Below, one piece after another: positions 37,320 to 46,933 of a stretch of 64,000 nt of DNA (positions are counted from its first letter, which is position 1; every line of letters starts with the position of its first letter). Position numbers and translations under genes: made by a program. This stretch comes from Paenibacillus phytohabitans (GTDB taxonomy: Bacteria > Bacillota > Bacilli > Paenibacillales > Paenibacillaceae). The notes under the pieces were generated by a model that had not been told where the DNA came from, ran no database searches, and worked only from the letters and a program-made list of their open reading frames with translations. The stretch spans positions 124,001-188,000 of the forward strand of contig NZ_WHOB01000021.1 of the NCBI RefSeq assembly GCF_013141775.1, read 5' to 3'.

Positions 37320-37334
37320 TCGGAAGCGGTTACA
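37320..37334 (+). promoter_or_regulatory. Possible cre (CcpA) site
   Basis: TCGGAAGCGGTTACA matches the cre consensus WTGNAANCGNWNNCW with one mismatch. It would link the galactanase operon to carbon catabolite repression. A related but weaker AGCGGTTACAA core lies near 57083, before the second ABC operon. Confidence 0.35.
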
Positions 37335-37388
37335 ATTGAACGAATAATAGGTACATTGTTAAACATTCATGAGTAGGGGGATGACTAG

Positions 37389-40300
37389 GTGAAGCATAAA
37401 TACTCCATTATTTTTCTTTCTTTAGCAGTGATATTGATGAGTATTACAGGGGCGATTGCCCCGTTTCAAACACATACCGCCGCAGCTGCGTCAACCGCAA
37501 GCACGAATCTGCTGGCTAATCCGGGGTTTGAGGCGGATAGTGCAGTAACCGCTTTGCCTGCAGGATGGCAGACGATTGCTACAGGCGGTAAGGTGACAAC
37601 CCAAACTCCGGGATATGCAGGTTCTTATTCAGCGAGTGTAACGTCGACCAGCAAGACAGGTTCCTTCGATTCACCTTCTACGGGTATTTACCAAACCTTC
37701 ACCGGGCTTGAGCAAGGCACTTATACCTTCCAGGCCTGGGTGAAAACAAATTCCTATACCCCCTATTCTTCATCCAATAATAATCCTTATGCTTATCTGG
37801 AGGCCAAGGATACTGGCGCACCAGTCATGCGCAGTTATGTAAACGGTTACCCGAATGCCGATGGCTGGGTGCTGATCGTTATGCGCAACGTGATCTCTTA
37901 CAACGGCCAGGCAACTATTGGCCTGTATCTGCAGAACGCGACGGCAGGGATGTCGGTCTCCATCGACGATGCCTCCTTCGCACTGGAATTAAGCGACCAC
38001 AACCCGGTTCAAAACTGGGGATTCGAGAATGACTTGACGGGGTGGACGGCGACAGGCGATGCTGCCATCCAGTCCTTGAAAGCGGATTCAGGATCAAAAA
38101 CGCTAAAACTGGCTGCCGGTGCCAAGGTGGCGCAGCATATCTCTATAAATCCTGATTCCAGCTATATCGCTTCTGTCAGGGGGAAGGTCGATTCCGGCGG
38201 TTTGATTAAGATCGGCATAGCGGATATCTCTAACGCCCGCAGCGCGCCTTCCGCCACAACGGATTATTCATTGCTTACAGTTGGCTTCGCAACGGACGCA
38301 GGTGAGACCGAAGGGACACTTTATCTTGAGAATACCGGAGCTGTCCCTGCCTATGTCGACAGCGTAAATGTGTTCGAGATAGACAATACCGTGCTCAAAG
38401 GGGTAGATATTTCCTATTTGCCTTTAATCGAGGACTATAACGGACATTATTCTGCCAACGGTGTTCGCCAGGACTTCTTCGACATCATGCAGAACCGCGG
38501 CGTTAACGCCGTTATGGCCATGGTCTTCGTTGAAGCGGGCAAGGTGGTAGGCGGCGAATATACCATGCATGAGGGCTACTTCGACAAAACGCATACCATT
38601 GAGCTAGCGAAGCGTGCCAAGGCACATGATATGGAATTTATACCTTCCTTCCATTACAGCGATGGCTGGATGAGCTCGGGAAAGGGATTTAAGCCTGAGG
38701 CGTGGCTGGACCAGTCACTTAGCCAGCTTCAGACGACTATGTACAATTATAATTATGATTTTCTTCAGAGTATGGCGGAAGCGGGCGTGGAACCCGAGCA
38801 AGTGAAGATCGGCAATGAAGAAAATTCAGGAATCGTATGGCCAGACGGAAAAGTATGGTCTACAGGCCGGACTGGTTTCGCTGCCCTCGTTAATGCTGCA
38901 TATGAGGCCATGAAAGATGTATCTCCAGCTATGCGGGGAATGCTTCATCTGAACAACGGCTATGACACAGCATCGACCAATCAGTGGTTTGACAGCAACA
39001 CAGCCCACGGCATCACCTGGGACAGTCAGGGCTACTCTCTGTACGGCGGCCGGCCGACCGGCTCTATCTACAATATGATCACGAATAACTTATCGAAGTG
39101 GCCGGATAAAGATGTTGTTTTCGTCGAAACGGGCTTCTCCACCGGCAGTGGTAATTCAATTGGCAATTCATATTACGAGAAATCGGAACGCGGCCAGTAT
39201 AACTGGCTGATCGATTATATGCAGGCTCTGCAGGATGCACCGAATCCCACAGACCGGACAATAGGCTTCTTCTACTGGGCGGCCGAATGGATCGTGGAGG
39301 GTGACGGATATGACGGCCCGAACAGCCCATTGTTACCAGGCGGCACCAGTACTTCGTGGCCTACCTCTGTAGGTGACCGCACGTTGTTTGCACATAAAGG
39401 AGAAGCGCTGGATGGTACTTATGCTTATTTGTGGAGAGGCAAACCTGTATCCAAGGTGCTGGGCGGTCAGCTTGCCTTCACCGACAATTCTGCCTCCTAT
39501 GCCATCACGCCTTCCGCCGTAACGGGCGTTACGATGAAGGATAAGAGCATTAACGTGGTAAAAGGAAAATACAAACAGCTTGTAGCGACCGTTGCTCCGG
39601 CTGATAAGGTGACGAATTCCAACATGATATGGACCTCTTCCAATCCGTCCGTTGCAACCGTTAACCCGGCTGGCATTGTAACCGGAGCCGGAGAGGGTAC
39701 CGCTACAATTACGGTCAAGACATTGGACGGGGGATTCACGGATTCGAGTACGGTGACTGTGACGGCCGACACACTGGCTGGCAGCATCGAACTTACGGGG
39801 AGCGATCTCTTGGATAACTCGGTGTCGCTGCTCGTTGACAAGCGGTCGACTTTGAAGGCTGTGCTGCCGGAGGGTGCTTCGAATAAGGTTGTCAAGCTGA
39901 CATCCTCTGATCCTTCTGTAGTGGGATTCCTGGGCGAACCTGTCCAGACGGCTCATCCGGGAACGCTTTACCTCCAAACAAACGTGACCCCAGACTTAAC
40001 CCTGATTGCGAAAAAGGATGGTACGTCTACGATTACTGTTACTGCTGTGGATGGCTCGGCTTCCCAGACCTTAGAAGTGACTGTGACCAAGGTCCCTGTA
40101 GATTCGGTCAGTCTGGATGCAGCGGATGTGAAGCTGGAGCTTGGCAGAACCAGGCAGCTGAAGGCAACAGTCACCCCGTCTGATGCTTCATTTCAGGGTG
40201 TGACCTGGACCTCCTCTGATGAAAGTATAGCCACTGTCAGCAGCGCGGGATTGATTACGGCCAAAGGAATTGGAAATACGGATATTACCGTTACCACGGA

Positions 40301-42938
40301 TGATGGAGGCAAGACAGCGCAGGCTCCCGTAACCGTAACTGACGTGCATACTGCTTCAATTACGCTGAACAAAAGCAGTCTCCGTTTCCGTGCAGGAGAG
40401 ACGGAAGCCCTTACGGCCACCGTATTGCCTGAAGATGCCAAGGATAAAGCGCTGATCTGGACTACATCCGACAGCTCGGTAGCCACGGTCAATGATAGCG
40501 GGACCGTTACAGCTATTGCCAACGGCACGGCGACGCTGACGGTATCCGCCAGTGATGGCGTGGCCGCCCCGGTGACCATACCGGTTACTGTAGCCGACGT
40601 ATTGAACGTTACAGGCATTACGCTCACACCTTCATCCGTGATAGTGGATGCAGGAAAAACAACACAGCTGACCACTGAGTTACATCCATCCTCTGCGGAT
40701 AATCCGGCCGTCAGCTGGAGCTCAAGCGATCCTACTATAGCGGTTGTGGATGAGAGCGGCCTGGTTACAACACTCCGGGCAGGTACCGCAGTCATTACAG
40801 TGAAAACTGAGGATGGCGGGCACACGGCAAGTTCAACCGTGACAGCAACTGATTTATTGTCCCAGGGCAAGGCCATTACAGCAAGCAAAACCGGCAGCGG
40901 ATCAGCCGCTGCGAATGCCATCGACGGCAATGACACAACGGCCTGGCATCCGGGCGGATATGTCTATGGTTCGACGCTCACGGTCGATCTGGGTCAGACG
41001 GCTGTTATCGATTCCACGCTGGTGAATACCTGGAATCAGCAGAACTTTACCGTGTCCGTGTCTGAAGACGGAACCCAATACACCACGTTGATTACCCATG
41101 GCGAAATTGTCGCCACAGCCAATGGTGTAGTAGCAGTAACGATTACGAAGGATAAACTACCGGCGGACACCTATGCCCGCTATATTAAATTGACGATAAA
41201 CGAAGTCATGAAGAAAGGCGGTACGTCGCAGCAATACACGGGGGTGAATGAATTCAAGGTATTCGGGCGGTTCGTTGCTCCGGTACAGACCCTTACCTTG
41301 ACGAATGTGCCTTCCAAGCTAGTTACAAGCGATTCCGCTACATTGACTGTAGAAGTAACTCCGTTGAATGCGGACCCGCGATTGACCTGGTCCAGTTCCA
41401 ACACGAATGCAATCACCATTGACCAGAGAGGTAATGCTATAGCCGCATTGATAGATGGCGCTCAAGGGGATATCGTTGACACCTCCATCATTTCGGTAAC
41501 CGCGAAGTCTGGCGTAGCGGCAGAGGCAACCATCGGTGTCAAGATCCCGATTATTGTTGAGTCGATTGACATCTATTCAAATGATGCCAGCATCCAGGAT
41601 GACCGGCTGGATCTGACTGATGGACAGAAGGTTCAGCTTCAAGCTAGTATTTTCCAGGGCGGGTCCGACTACAAGTCCGTTACATGGTCTTCTGACCATC
41701 CGGAAGTGGCGGCCGTAAATACGGATACCGGCGAATTGACGGCAATCGGGCAAGGGATAGCGCAGATTACACTGAAGGTGGATTCATACAAGAATCTGCC
41801 GGGAGGTATGGAATTCTCAGTAAGCATTGATGTTCATGTGGGGAGCGATACATCTCCTGTAATTGTGCCTGTAACGGGTGTGGTTGTTAATCCGGAGACA
41901 TTAGTCTTAACAGAAGGAGAAACCTCGAAGCTTACCGAGACCCTCTCGCCAGAGAATGCTACTAATTCAGCGGTCAGCTGGAGTACAAGTGATTCTGCTG
42001 TTGCGGTTGTCAGCACTAGCGGTGAGGTTACAGCGAACAAAGCCGGGACTGCGGCAATTACCGTTACTACAGATGACGGTGCTTTCAAAGCAGATGTGAA
42101 GATAACGGTAAAAGCTCTGCCGTCACCGGCCCCTTCCTACCAGCTAACAGGGCCTGACGCGGTGACTACGGGACAGTCATTCCAGCTGAGATACGGTTTG
42201 GTGAATGTTACAGACAGTGTGTACGCCAAATCGGCCACGTTCAATTATGATCCGTCCGTCATGGAATATGTGGATGTAAACTCCTTGATTACGGGCTTTG
42301 ATGTGATAGGAAACGCTACTGTACCCGGTACTGTCAAGATCATTGAGGCGAGTACAGGAACCTCAAGCCCGGTGACCGGCACACTTGATCTGCTGGACCT
42401 GACCTTCCGGGCATTAGCCCCGGCAACGGGCAGCCAAGTGAGCATTAGCGGAGTTGTTCTCGGAGATCAGTTCGGCAACGAAGTGGCTGTGGGCAGCGGT
42501 ACTCCATACACACTTGATATTACAGCAGAGATTCCGGTGAACAAGGCTGAGCTGTCGGCAGTTCTCAGCGAGGCCTCATCCGCTGTATCCGTTGCGAAGG
42601 TTCTGAATCCGGCAGCGCCGCATTATGGATACTACCCGCAGAACGCGATTGATGCGATCCGGGCCAGTATCAGCGCCGCCACAGAAGTATTCAATCAGAG
42701 CACTGCCACGCAAGCAGAGGTGGATGCAGCCAAGAACGCTCTGGCGCAGGCACTGGAGCAATTCCGCAATGCAGCCAGCCAAACGGCTGGTATCGGTGAT
42801 TTGGCCTTGATCGCTGCACGCTATCATGCAACCAGCAGTGATACGGACTGGCCGTCACTCCGTATGTACGACTTCAACAATAACGGTGAGCTGGATTTGT
42901 CCGACCTTGTGCATATGGCACAGCGCATACTGAATTAA
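37389..42938 (+). CDS. Giant secreted GH53 galactanase with cohesin and dockerin modules
   Basis: The product has 1849 residues from a GTG start; GGGGG lies 8 bases upstream. The signal peptide spans about 1-35. Two binding-type beta-sandwiches (38-200 and 201-335) precede the GH53 barrel (about 337-690), with acid/base Glu477 (KIGNEENSG) and nucleophile Glu580 (FVETGF); their spacing of 103 equals that in the other GH53. Big_2 domains follow (about 709-1150), then an F5/8 type C (discoidin) domain (about 1155-1296), more Ig-like domains, a cohesin-like domain (about 1580-1710), a FIVAR-like helical segment (about 1715-1790) and a dockerin-like end (about 1797-1849). The second dockerin loop, DFNNNGELDLSDL, keeps the calcium ligands; the first (GIGDLALIAARYH) is partial. 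No SLH domain is present, so surface attachment would need a partner such as the next gene's product. Confidence 0.87.
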   Translation: MKHKYSIIFLSLAVILMSITGAIAPFQTHTAAAASTASTNLLANPGFEADSAVTALPAGWQTIATGGKVTTQTPGYAGSYSASVTSTSKTGSFDSPSTGIYQTFTGLEQGTYTFQAWVKTNSYTPYSSSNNNPYAYLEAKDTGAPVMRSYVNGYPNADGWVLIVMRNVISYNGQATIGLYLQNATAGMSVSIDDASFALELSDHNPVQNWGFENDLTGWTATGDAAIQSLKADSGSKTLKLAAGAKVAQHISINPDSSYIASVRGKVDSGGLIKIGIADISNARSAPSATTDYSLLTVGFATDAGETEGTLYLENTGAVPAYVDSVNVFEIDNTVLKGVDISYLPLIEDYNGHYSANGVRQDFFDIMQNRGVNAVMAMVFVEAGKVVGGEYTMHEGYFDKTHTIELAKRAKAHDMEFIPSFHYSDGWMSSGKGFKPEAWLDQSLSQLQTTMYNYNYDFLQSMAEAGVEPEQVKIGNEENSGIVWPDGKVWSTGRTGFAALVNAAYEAMKDVSPAMRGMLHLNNGYDTASTNQWFDSNTAHGITWDSQGYSLYGGRPTGSIYNMITNNLSKWPDKDVVFVETGFSTGSGNSIGNSYYEKSERGQYNWLIDYMQALQDAPNPTDRTIGFFYWAAEWIVEGDGYDGPNSPLLPGGTSTSWPTSVGDRTLFAHKGEALDGTYAYLWRGKPVSKVLGGQLAFTDNSASYAITPSAVTGVTMKDKSINVVKGKYKQLVATVAPADKVTNSNMIWTSSNPSVATVNPAGIVTGAGEGTATITVKTLDGGFTDSSTVTVTADTLAGSIELTGSDLLDNSVSLLVDKRSTLKAVLPEGASNKVVKLTSSDPSVVGFLGEPVQTAHPGTLYLQTNVTPDLTLIAKKDGTSTITVTAVDGSASQTLEVTVTKVPVDSVSLDAADVKLELGRTRQLKATVTPSDASFQGVTWTSSDESIATVSSAGLITAKGIGNTDITVTTDDGGKTAQAPVTVTDVHTASITLNKSSLRFRAGETEALTATVLPEDAKDKALIWTTSDSSVATVNDSGTVTAIANGTATLTVSASDGVAAPVTIPVTVADVLNVTGITLTPSSVIVDAGKTTQLTTELHPSSADNPAVSWSSSDPTIAVVDESGLVTTLRAGTAVITVKTEDGGHTASSTVTATDLLSQGKAITASKTGSGSAAANAIDGNDTTAWHPGGYVYGSTLTVDLGQTAVIDSTLVNTWNQQNFTVSVSEDGTQYTTLITHGEIVATANGVVAVTITKDKLPADTYARYIKLTINEVMKKGGTSQQYTGVNEFKVFGRFVAPVQTLTLTNVPSKLVTSDSATLTVEVTPLNADPRLTWSSSNTNAITIDQRGNAIAALIDGAQGDIVDTSIISVTAKSGVAAEATIGVKIPIIVESIDIYSNDASIQDDRLDLTDGQKVQLQASIFQGGSDYKSVTWSSDHPEVAAVNTDTGELTAIGQGIAQITLKVDSYKNLPGGMEFSVSIDVHVGSDTSPVIVPVTGVVVNPETLVLTEGETSKLTETLSPENATNSAVSWSTSDSAVAVVSTSGEVTANKAGTAAITVTTDDGAFKADVKITVKALPSPAPSYQLTGPDAVTTGQSFQLRYGLVNVTDSVYAKSATFNYDPSVMEYVDVNSLITGFDVIGNATVPGTVKIIEASTGTSSPVTGTLDLLDLTFRALAPATGSQVSISGVVLGDQFGNEVAVGSGTPYTLDITAEIPVNKAELSAVLSEASSAVSVAKVLNPAAPHYGYYPQNAIDAIRASISAATEVFNQSTATQAEVDAAKNALAQALEQFRNAASQTAGIGDLALIAARYHATSSDTDWPSLRMYDFNNNGELDLSDLVHMAQRILN

Positions 42939-43004
42939 TACTTGCCAAGGGACGGGGGAGGTGAAATCCTCCTCCATTCCTTGCATTGAAGGGAGGTTGG
43001 AAAG

Positions 43005-44807
43005 TTGAAACGATATCTTCAAGTATTTGTTATTATTTCACTGCTGCTAACGGCTTTGCTGCCTGTTGCCGCTGTAGCACAGGCAGCGGATACGTTTGGT
43101 CTGGCAGCTTCCGCTGCGAGCGTGAAGACCGGAGAGGACGTAGTCATTACAGTTAAAGGTGAATCCCTTACTGATGTTTATGGTGCTGAACTGGAGATCA
43201 CTTATGATGCGGCAAAGCTGCAGTATACCGGCTACTCCAGCAGCCTGAGAGGGCAGGCCTTTATCCGGGAGCCTGAAGTTAGCGGAGGCAGAATTCTGCT
43301 TGTGTATACTTACACAGGCTTGAAGTCCGGACTCAGTGGAAACTGGGATCTCTTTGCGCTGACCTTTAAAGCTGCTGATGAGGGTAAAGCTCCGGTGAAG
43401 CTTAAATCTGTGACCGCGCTCAATCACCTGGGCCAGTCTTTGACCGGAACACTTGGGGAAGAGATACAAGTGACAGTTTTTTCAGCAAAACCTATTACAA
43501 CTCCAACACCAAGCCCGATATCAACATCAACACCAATACCAACATCAGGCCCCACATCCACGCCAAGTCCGGCGTCCTCACCAAGCCCGGCGTCCACAAC
43601 GGCGCCGTCATCAGTTACATCATCGGAGCCAGGCTCCGGTTCGAATCCGGGCAAGGTCACTCTGGAAGCCGTAACTTCCAGCCAAGGAATCGCCTCGGCC
43701 AATGTTCGGCGCGAAGATCTCCTTGCTGCTGCCGGAATGGCTAAAGAGGGTGCTTTAACGCTTCAGATCCATATGACGTCTGACGCTACGGAATTACGCA
43801 TTCATCTTCCGGTTCAAGATTGGAAGCAGCTTGCCTCAGTAGCGGATGGTCCGGTTACGATTAAGTTCCAGACAGATTGGGCTTCAATTACAATTCATGT
43901 AGATCTCTTAAACGGCCAGCTGATATCTGACTCCTCCAGTTTGCAGCTTATTATCACTAAGGCCGATTCCACAGCACTGCCATTGAAAATCAGGGAAAGG
44001 GTAGGCAACGCGCCTGTATATGATTTCTCGTTGCTGCTGGATGGCATTCAGCCAGCCGTCTTTAATGGGAATATCAAGGTGGAGCTGTCATATGTGCCAC
44101 AGCCTGGTGAGAGTTCCACCCAAGTCATTATTAATCATATCACTGATAATGGCATACTAGAGGTCGTGAAGAATGGCCGGTATAATGCCTTAACGGGCCA
44201 GGCCGAATTCAAGCCCAACCATTTCAGCAAGTACACGATTAACTATGCGTCTGTTTCCTTCCGGGATATGGCGGGGTATTCATGGGCGAACGAGGCGGTC
44301 CTTGGACTGGCGGCCCGCGAAGTTATTCAGGGCCGCAGCGTAGGGCATTTCGTGCCAGGGGGGCAGGTCACCCGTGCGGAATTCGTTCAGATGCTGGTTA
44401 ATCTCTTCGAAATGGAGAATACACCGGCAGGCTCAGTCTTTACGGATGTGAAACCCAATGCCTGGTATTCTCAATCTATCGCCGCAGCCCATCAAGCCGG
44501 TGTTATCCAGGGCAAGGCAGACGGAAGCTTCGGGGTGAGCGACCCGATCAGCCGCGAAGATATGGCAGTGCTTATATACCGCACCTCGAAGCTGCTCGGG
44601 CTAACTGCTACCGGCGGCAATAGCGGAGAACCCGCAGCGTTTCTCGATCTGGCGAAGATTTCTCCGTATGCCAGAGAGGCTGTGAACGCAGTACAGCAGG
44701 GCAGCTTGATGAACGGATTGACCCAGGGTTATTTTGGACCTGAGAACAGTTCGACCAGAGCACAAGCAGCAGCGGTATTATTCAGGCTGTATCAGGCCAG
44801 GGAATAA
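43005..44807 (+). CDS. Cohesin-SLH surface anchoring protein (scaffoldin-like)
   Basis: The product has 600 residues from a TTG start; GGGAGG lies 8 bases upstream. It sits 66 bases after the dockerin-tailed GH53 with no terminator between. The signal peptide spans about 1-28. Residues about 29-165 form a cohesin-type beta-sandwich (SVKTGEDVVITVKGESL ... GAELEITYDAAKLQY). A Thr/Pro/Ser-rich linker (about 166-215) and a middle domain of unknown type (about 216-425) lead to three SLH domains (about 428-600: FRDMAGYSWA, FTDVKPNAWY, FLDLAKISPY). There is no catalytic domain. It is suited to hold a dockerin-bearing enzyme on the cell wall. Actual binding to the neighbouring GH53 is inference from gene order and domains. 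Confidence 0.83.
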   Translation: MKRYLQVFVIISLLLTALLPVAAVAQAADTFGLAASAASVKTGEDVVITVKGESLTDVYGAELEITYDAAKLQYTGYSSSLRGQAFIREPEVSGGRILLVYTYTGLKSGLSGNWDLFALTFKAADEGKAPVKLKSVTALNHLGQSLTGTLGEEIQVTVFSAKPITTPTPSPISTSTPIPTSGPTSTPSPASSPSPASTTAPSSVTSSEPGSGSNPGKVTLEAVTSSQGIASANVRREDLLAAAGMAKEGALTLQIHMTSDATELRIHLPVQDWKQLASVADGPVTIKFQTDWASITIHVDLLNGQLISDSSSLQLIITKADSTALPLKIRERVGNAPVYDFSLLLDGIQPAVFNGNIKVELSYVPQPGESSTQVIINHITDNGILEVVKNGRYNALTGQAEFKPNHFSKYTINYASVSFRDMAGYSWANEAVLGLAAREVIQGRSVGHFVPGGQVTRAEFVQMLVNLFEMENTPAGSVFTDVKPNAWYSQSIAAAHQAGVIQGKADGSFGVSDPISREDMAVLIYRTSKLLGLTATGGNSGEPAAFLDLAKISPYAREAVNAVQQGSLMNGLTQGYFGPENSSTRAQAAAVLFRLYQARE

Positions 44808-44853
44808 ACACCGTTTAAGATATTACACAAAAGCTTCATATACGACCCCAAGC

Positions 44854-44895
44854 GACCTCACATTCATTAGAACAGGAATGTTGAGGTTGTTTTTG
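44854..44895 (+). terminator. Likely terminator between cohesin-SLH and PL11 genes
   Basis: ACCTCACATTC pairs imperfectly with GAATGTTGAGGT around 10 bases, followed by TGTTTTTGG. It may be partial, allowing some read-through into the PL11 gene. Confidence 0.5.
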
Positions 44896-44985
44896 GATGG
44901 AGAAGAAAGGAGGCGGTCACTGATTTATAGGATTGTGAAAAGTTTCCTAAAGTAATTCAATTTATCCTCAGAAGGAGAGATTCTA

Positions 44986-46818
44986 TTGAAGCGCAGCTTA
45001 AAATCAATGATATGCATTTTGAGTTTCATATTTGTTGTTGTACCTATTGCAGCAACAGTAGCGCCTGTTCATTCTGTCAGCGCAGCGGCAGGCCCGAGAG
45101 TGATGGAGAACCTGGGACGGGGCGTTGTTGCCGTGCGGAGTAATTCTAATGTTTTCATCAGCTGGCGTTTACTGGCCTTAGATCCGTCAGGAATCGGATT
45201 TAATCTCTATCGTTCTACAGCGGGGGGGACTGCGGTCAAACTAAACAGTTCTGTTCTAAGTGCGGGGACTAATTATACAGACACGACAGCAGATCTTACC
45301 AAAAATAATGCATACTACGTCAAGCCCGTTATCAGCGGTGTGGAACAGGGGGCAAGTGCAGCTTATACGCTTGCTGCAAATACTGCCAGTGAGCCTGCAT
45401 TCGTTGTTCCCATTCAAAGCGGAGGTGAAATCGGGAATGTTTGGGTAGGGGATTTTGATGGAGATCATGAATATGATTATCTGGTGTCCCGTAATAGAAC
45501 AGCTACACAATCGCTCGAAGCCTATAAACGCGACGGTACTTTATTGTGGTCTGTTAATCTGGGGGTGAACAGCACGAATCAGGATAATATCTCCCCCGGT
45601 TCTACAGCAATTGATGTGGGGATGTGGGATGGCGTCACCGTGTATGATTTAGACGGAAACGGCAAAGCGGAAGTTGTAATCAGAATCGCCAACGGGGTTA
45701 CATTTGGAGATGGCACTGTATGGTCAACAAGTAATAGCGACGATAAACAATGGCTTGCTGTGCTTGACGGCATGACAGGCAAACTTAAGAAATACCAGGC
45801 ACTCCCGGACGATTATCTCTCCGTAGGTCCGCTTGCCATGCAGCTCGGGATCGGCTATCTTAACGGAACAACACCAAGCATTGTGGCCTTTATGAAAAAC
45901 CGTAATGCAGATAAAGGCTTTAATCTAGTGCTTGCAGCTTATCATTATACGGGCAATAACCTTGTGATGGATTGGAAATGGAAGCGTGAGGATTACGGGC
46001 AGCGCGCCGACGATGGTCACCAGATGCGTATCGTGGATCTGGACAGCGACGGCAAGGATGAGATTGCGGATATTGGCTTTGTCCTTAACGGCGATGGTAC
46101 ACTGCGTTATTCTTTGTTCGATCAGGGGGTTCAACATGGTGACCGGTTCTATATCGGGAAGTTTAGCCCTACCTCGTCCGCGTTTCAGGGCTATGGTGTT
46201 CAACAGGATAACCCGACAGGCCTACTGGAGTACTACTACAATGCAGCTACAGGTGCAATGATTTGGCAGCATAGCACAACGCCTCCTGCAGGGGATGTGG
46301 GACGTGGTGATGTAGGCGATATTGACCCTCGCTACGCTGGGTATGAGGTCTGGTCTTTCTCAGGTGTTTACAACGGTCAGACTAATACACAGATTACAAC
46401 AGCAGTCGGACTGCCATGGCCAGCCTTCCGGATATGGTGGGATGGCGACCTGCTTAGTGAAAGCATCAATGAATCCAAGCTTGAGAAGTGGAACTATAGT
46501 ACAAATACAGTTTCCCGTTTATTGACAACCTATAAATTTCACAGCACAGTTCTTAATTATCGGAGTACTCATGTATTCTATGGAGATATTATCGGGGACT
46601 GGAGAGAAGAAATCATTATGCCTAGTTACGGGAATGCAGAGCTTGTTATTTTCACCACGGATATACCAACCAGTACAAGACTCTATACTCTTGCCCAAAA
46701 CCCGGCCTATCGGAACAGCATGACAATCAAAGGGTATACGCAGTCGCATCTGACTGATTATTATCTAGGAGAGGGAATGACTACACCTCCACAGCCCAAC
46801 ATTTATTTAGCACCATAA
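44986..46818 (+). CDS. Secreted PL11 rhamnogalacturonan lyase (YesW-like)
   Basis: The product has 610 residues from a TTG start with AAGGAGA 7 bases upstream. The signal peptide (about 1-33, SVSAAAG) marks it as extracellular, like Bacillus YesW rather than the intracellular YesX. The eight-bladed propeller is visible in repeated calcium-binding FG-GAP-like motifs (WVGDFDGDHEYDY, VYDLDGNGKAEV, IVDLDSDGKDEI). The N-terminal part (MENLGRGVVAVRSNSNVFIS, WRLLALDP) is the family hallmark. It cleaves the rhamnose-galacturonate backbone of rhamnogalacturonan-I by beta-elimination, giving the unsaturated ends that the GH105 enzyme removes. It follows the galactanase and anchoring genes in the same direction. 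Confidence 0.92.
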   Translation: MKRSLKSMICILSFIFVVVPIAATVAPVHSVSAAAGPRVMENLGRGVVAVRSNSNVFISWRLLALDPSGIGFNLYRSTAGGTAVKLNSSVLSAGTNYTDTTADLTKNNAYYVKPVISGVEQGASAAYTLAANTASEPAFVVPIQSGGEIGNVWVGDFDGDHEYDYLVSRNRTATQSLEAYKRDGTLLWSVNLGVNSTNQDNISPGSTAIDVGMWDGVTVYDLDGNGKAEVVIRIANGVTFGDGTVWSTSNSDDKQWLAVLDGMTGKLKKYQALPDDYLSVGPLAMQLGIGYLNGTTPSIVAFMKNRNADKGFNLVLAAYHYTGNNLVMDWKWKREDYGQRADDGHQMRIVDLDSDGKDEIADIGFVLNGDGTLRYSLFDQGVQHGDRFYIGKFSPTSSAFQGYGVQQDNPTGLLEYYYNAATGAMIWQHSTTPPAGDVGRGDVGDIDPRYAGYEVWSFSGVYNGQTNTQITTAVGLPWPAFRIWWDGDLLSESINESKLEKWNYSTNTVSRLLTTYKFHSTVLNYRSTHVFYGDIIGDWREEIIMPSYGNAELVIFTTDIPTSTRLYTLAQNPAYRNSMTIKGYTQSHLTDYYLGEGMTTPPQPNIYLAP

Positions 46819-46833
46819 GCGGATCAGCAAAAT

Positions 46834-46881
46834 AAAGCGGCAGTCAAGACTGGGATTAAGGTCTTGACTGCCGCTTTTTTA
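46834..46881 (+). terminator. Strong Rho-independent terminator after PL11
   Basis: AAAGCGGCAGTCAAGAC pairs perfectly with GTCTTGACTGCCGCTTT around 10 bases, followed by further Ts. Confidence 0.9.
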
Positions 46882-46933
46882 TAACTTAACTTTGAGAAAA
46901 GTTCCATCTGGCGGGGGATTTGGAGGTGGAAAT

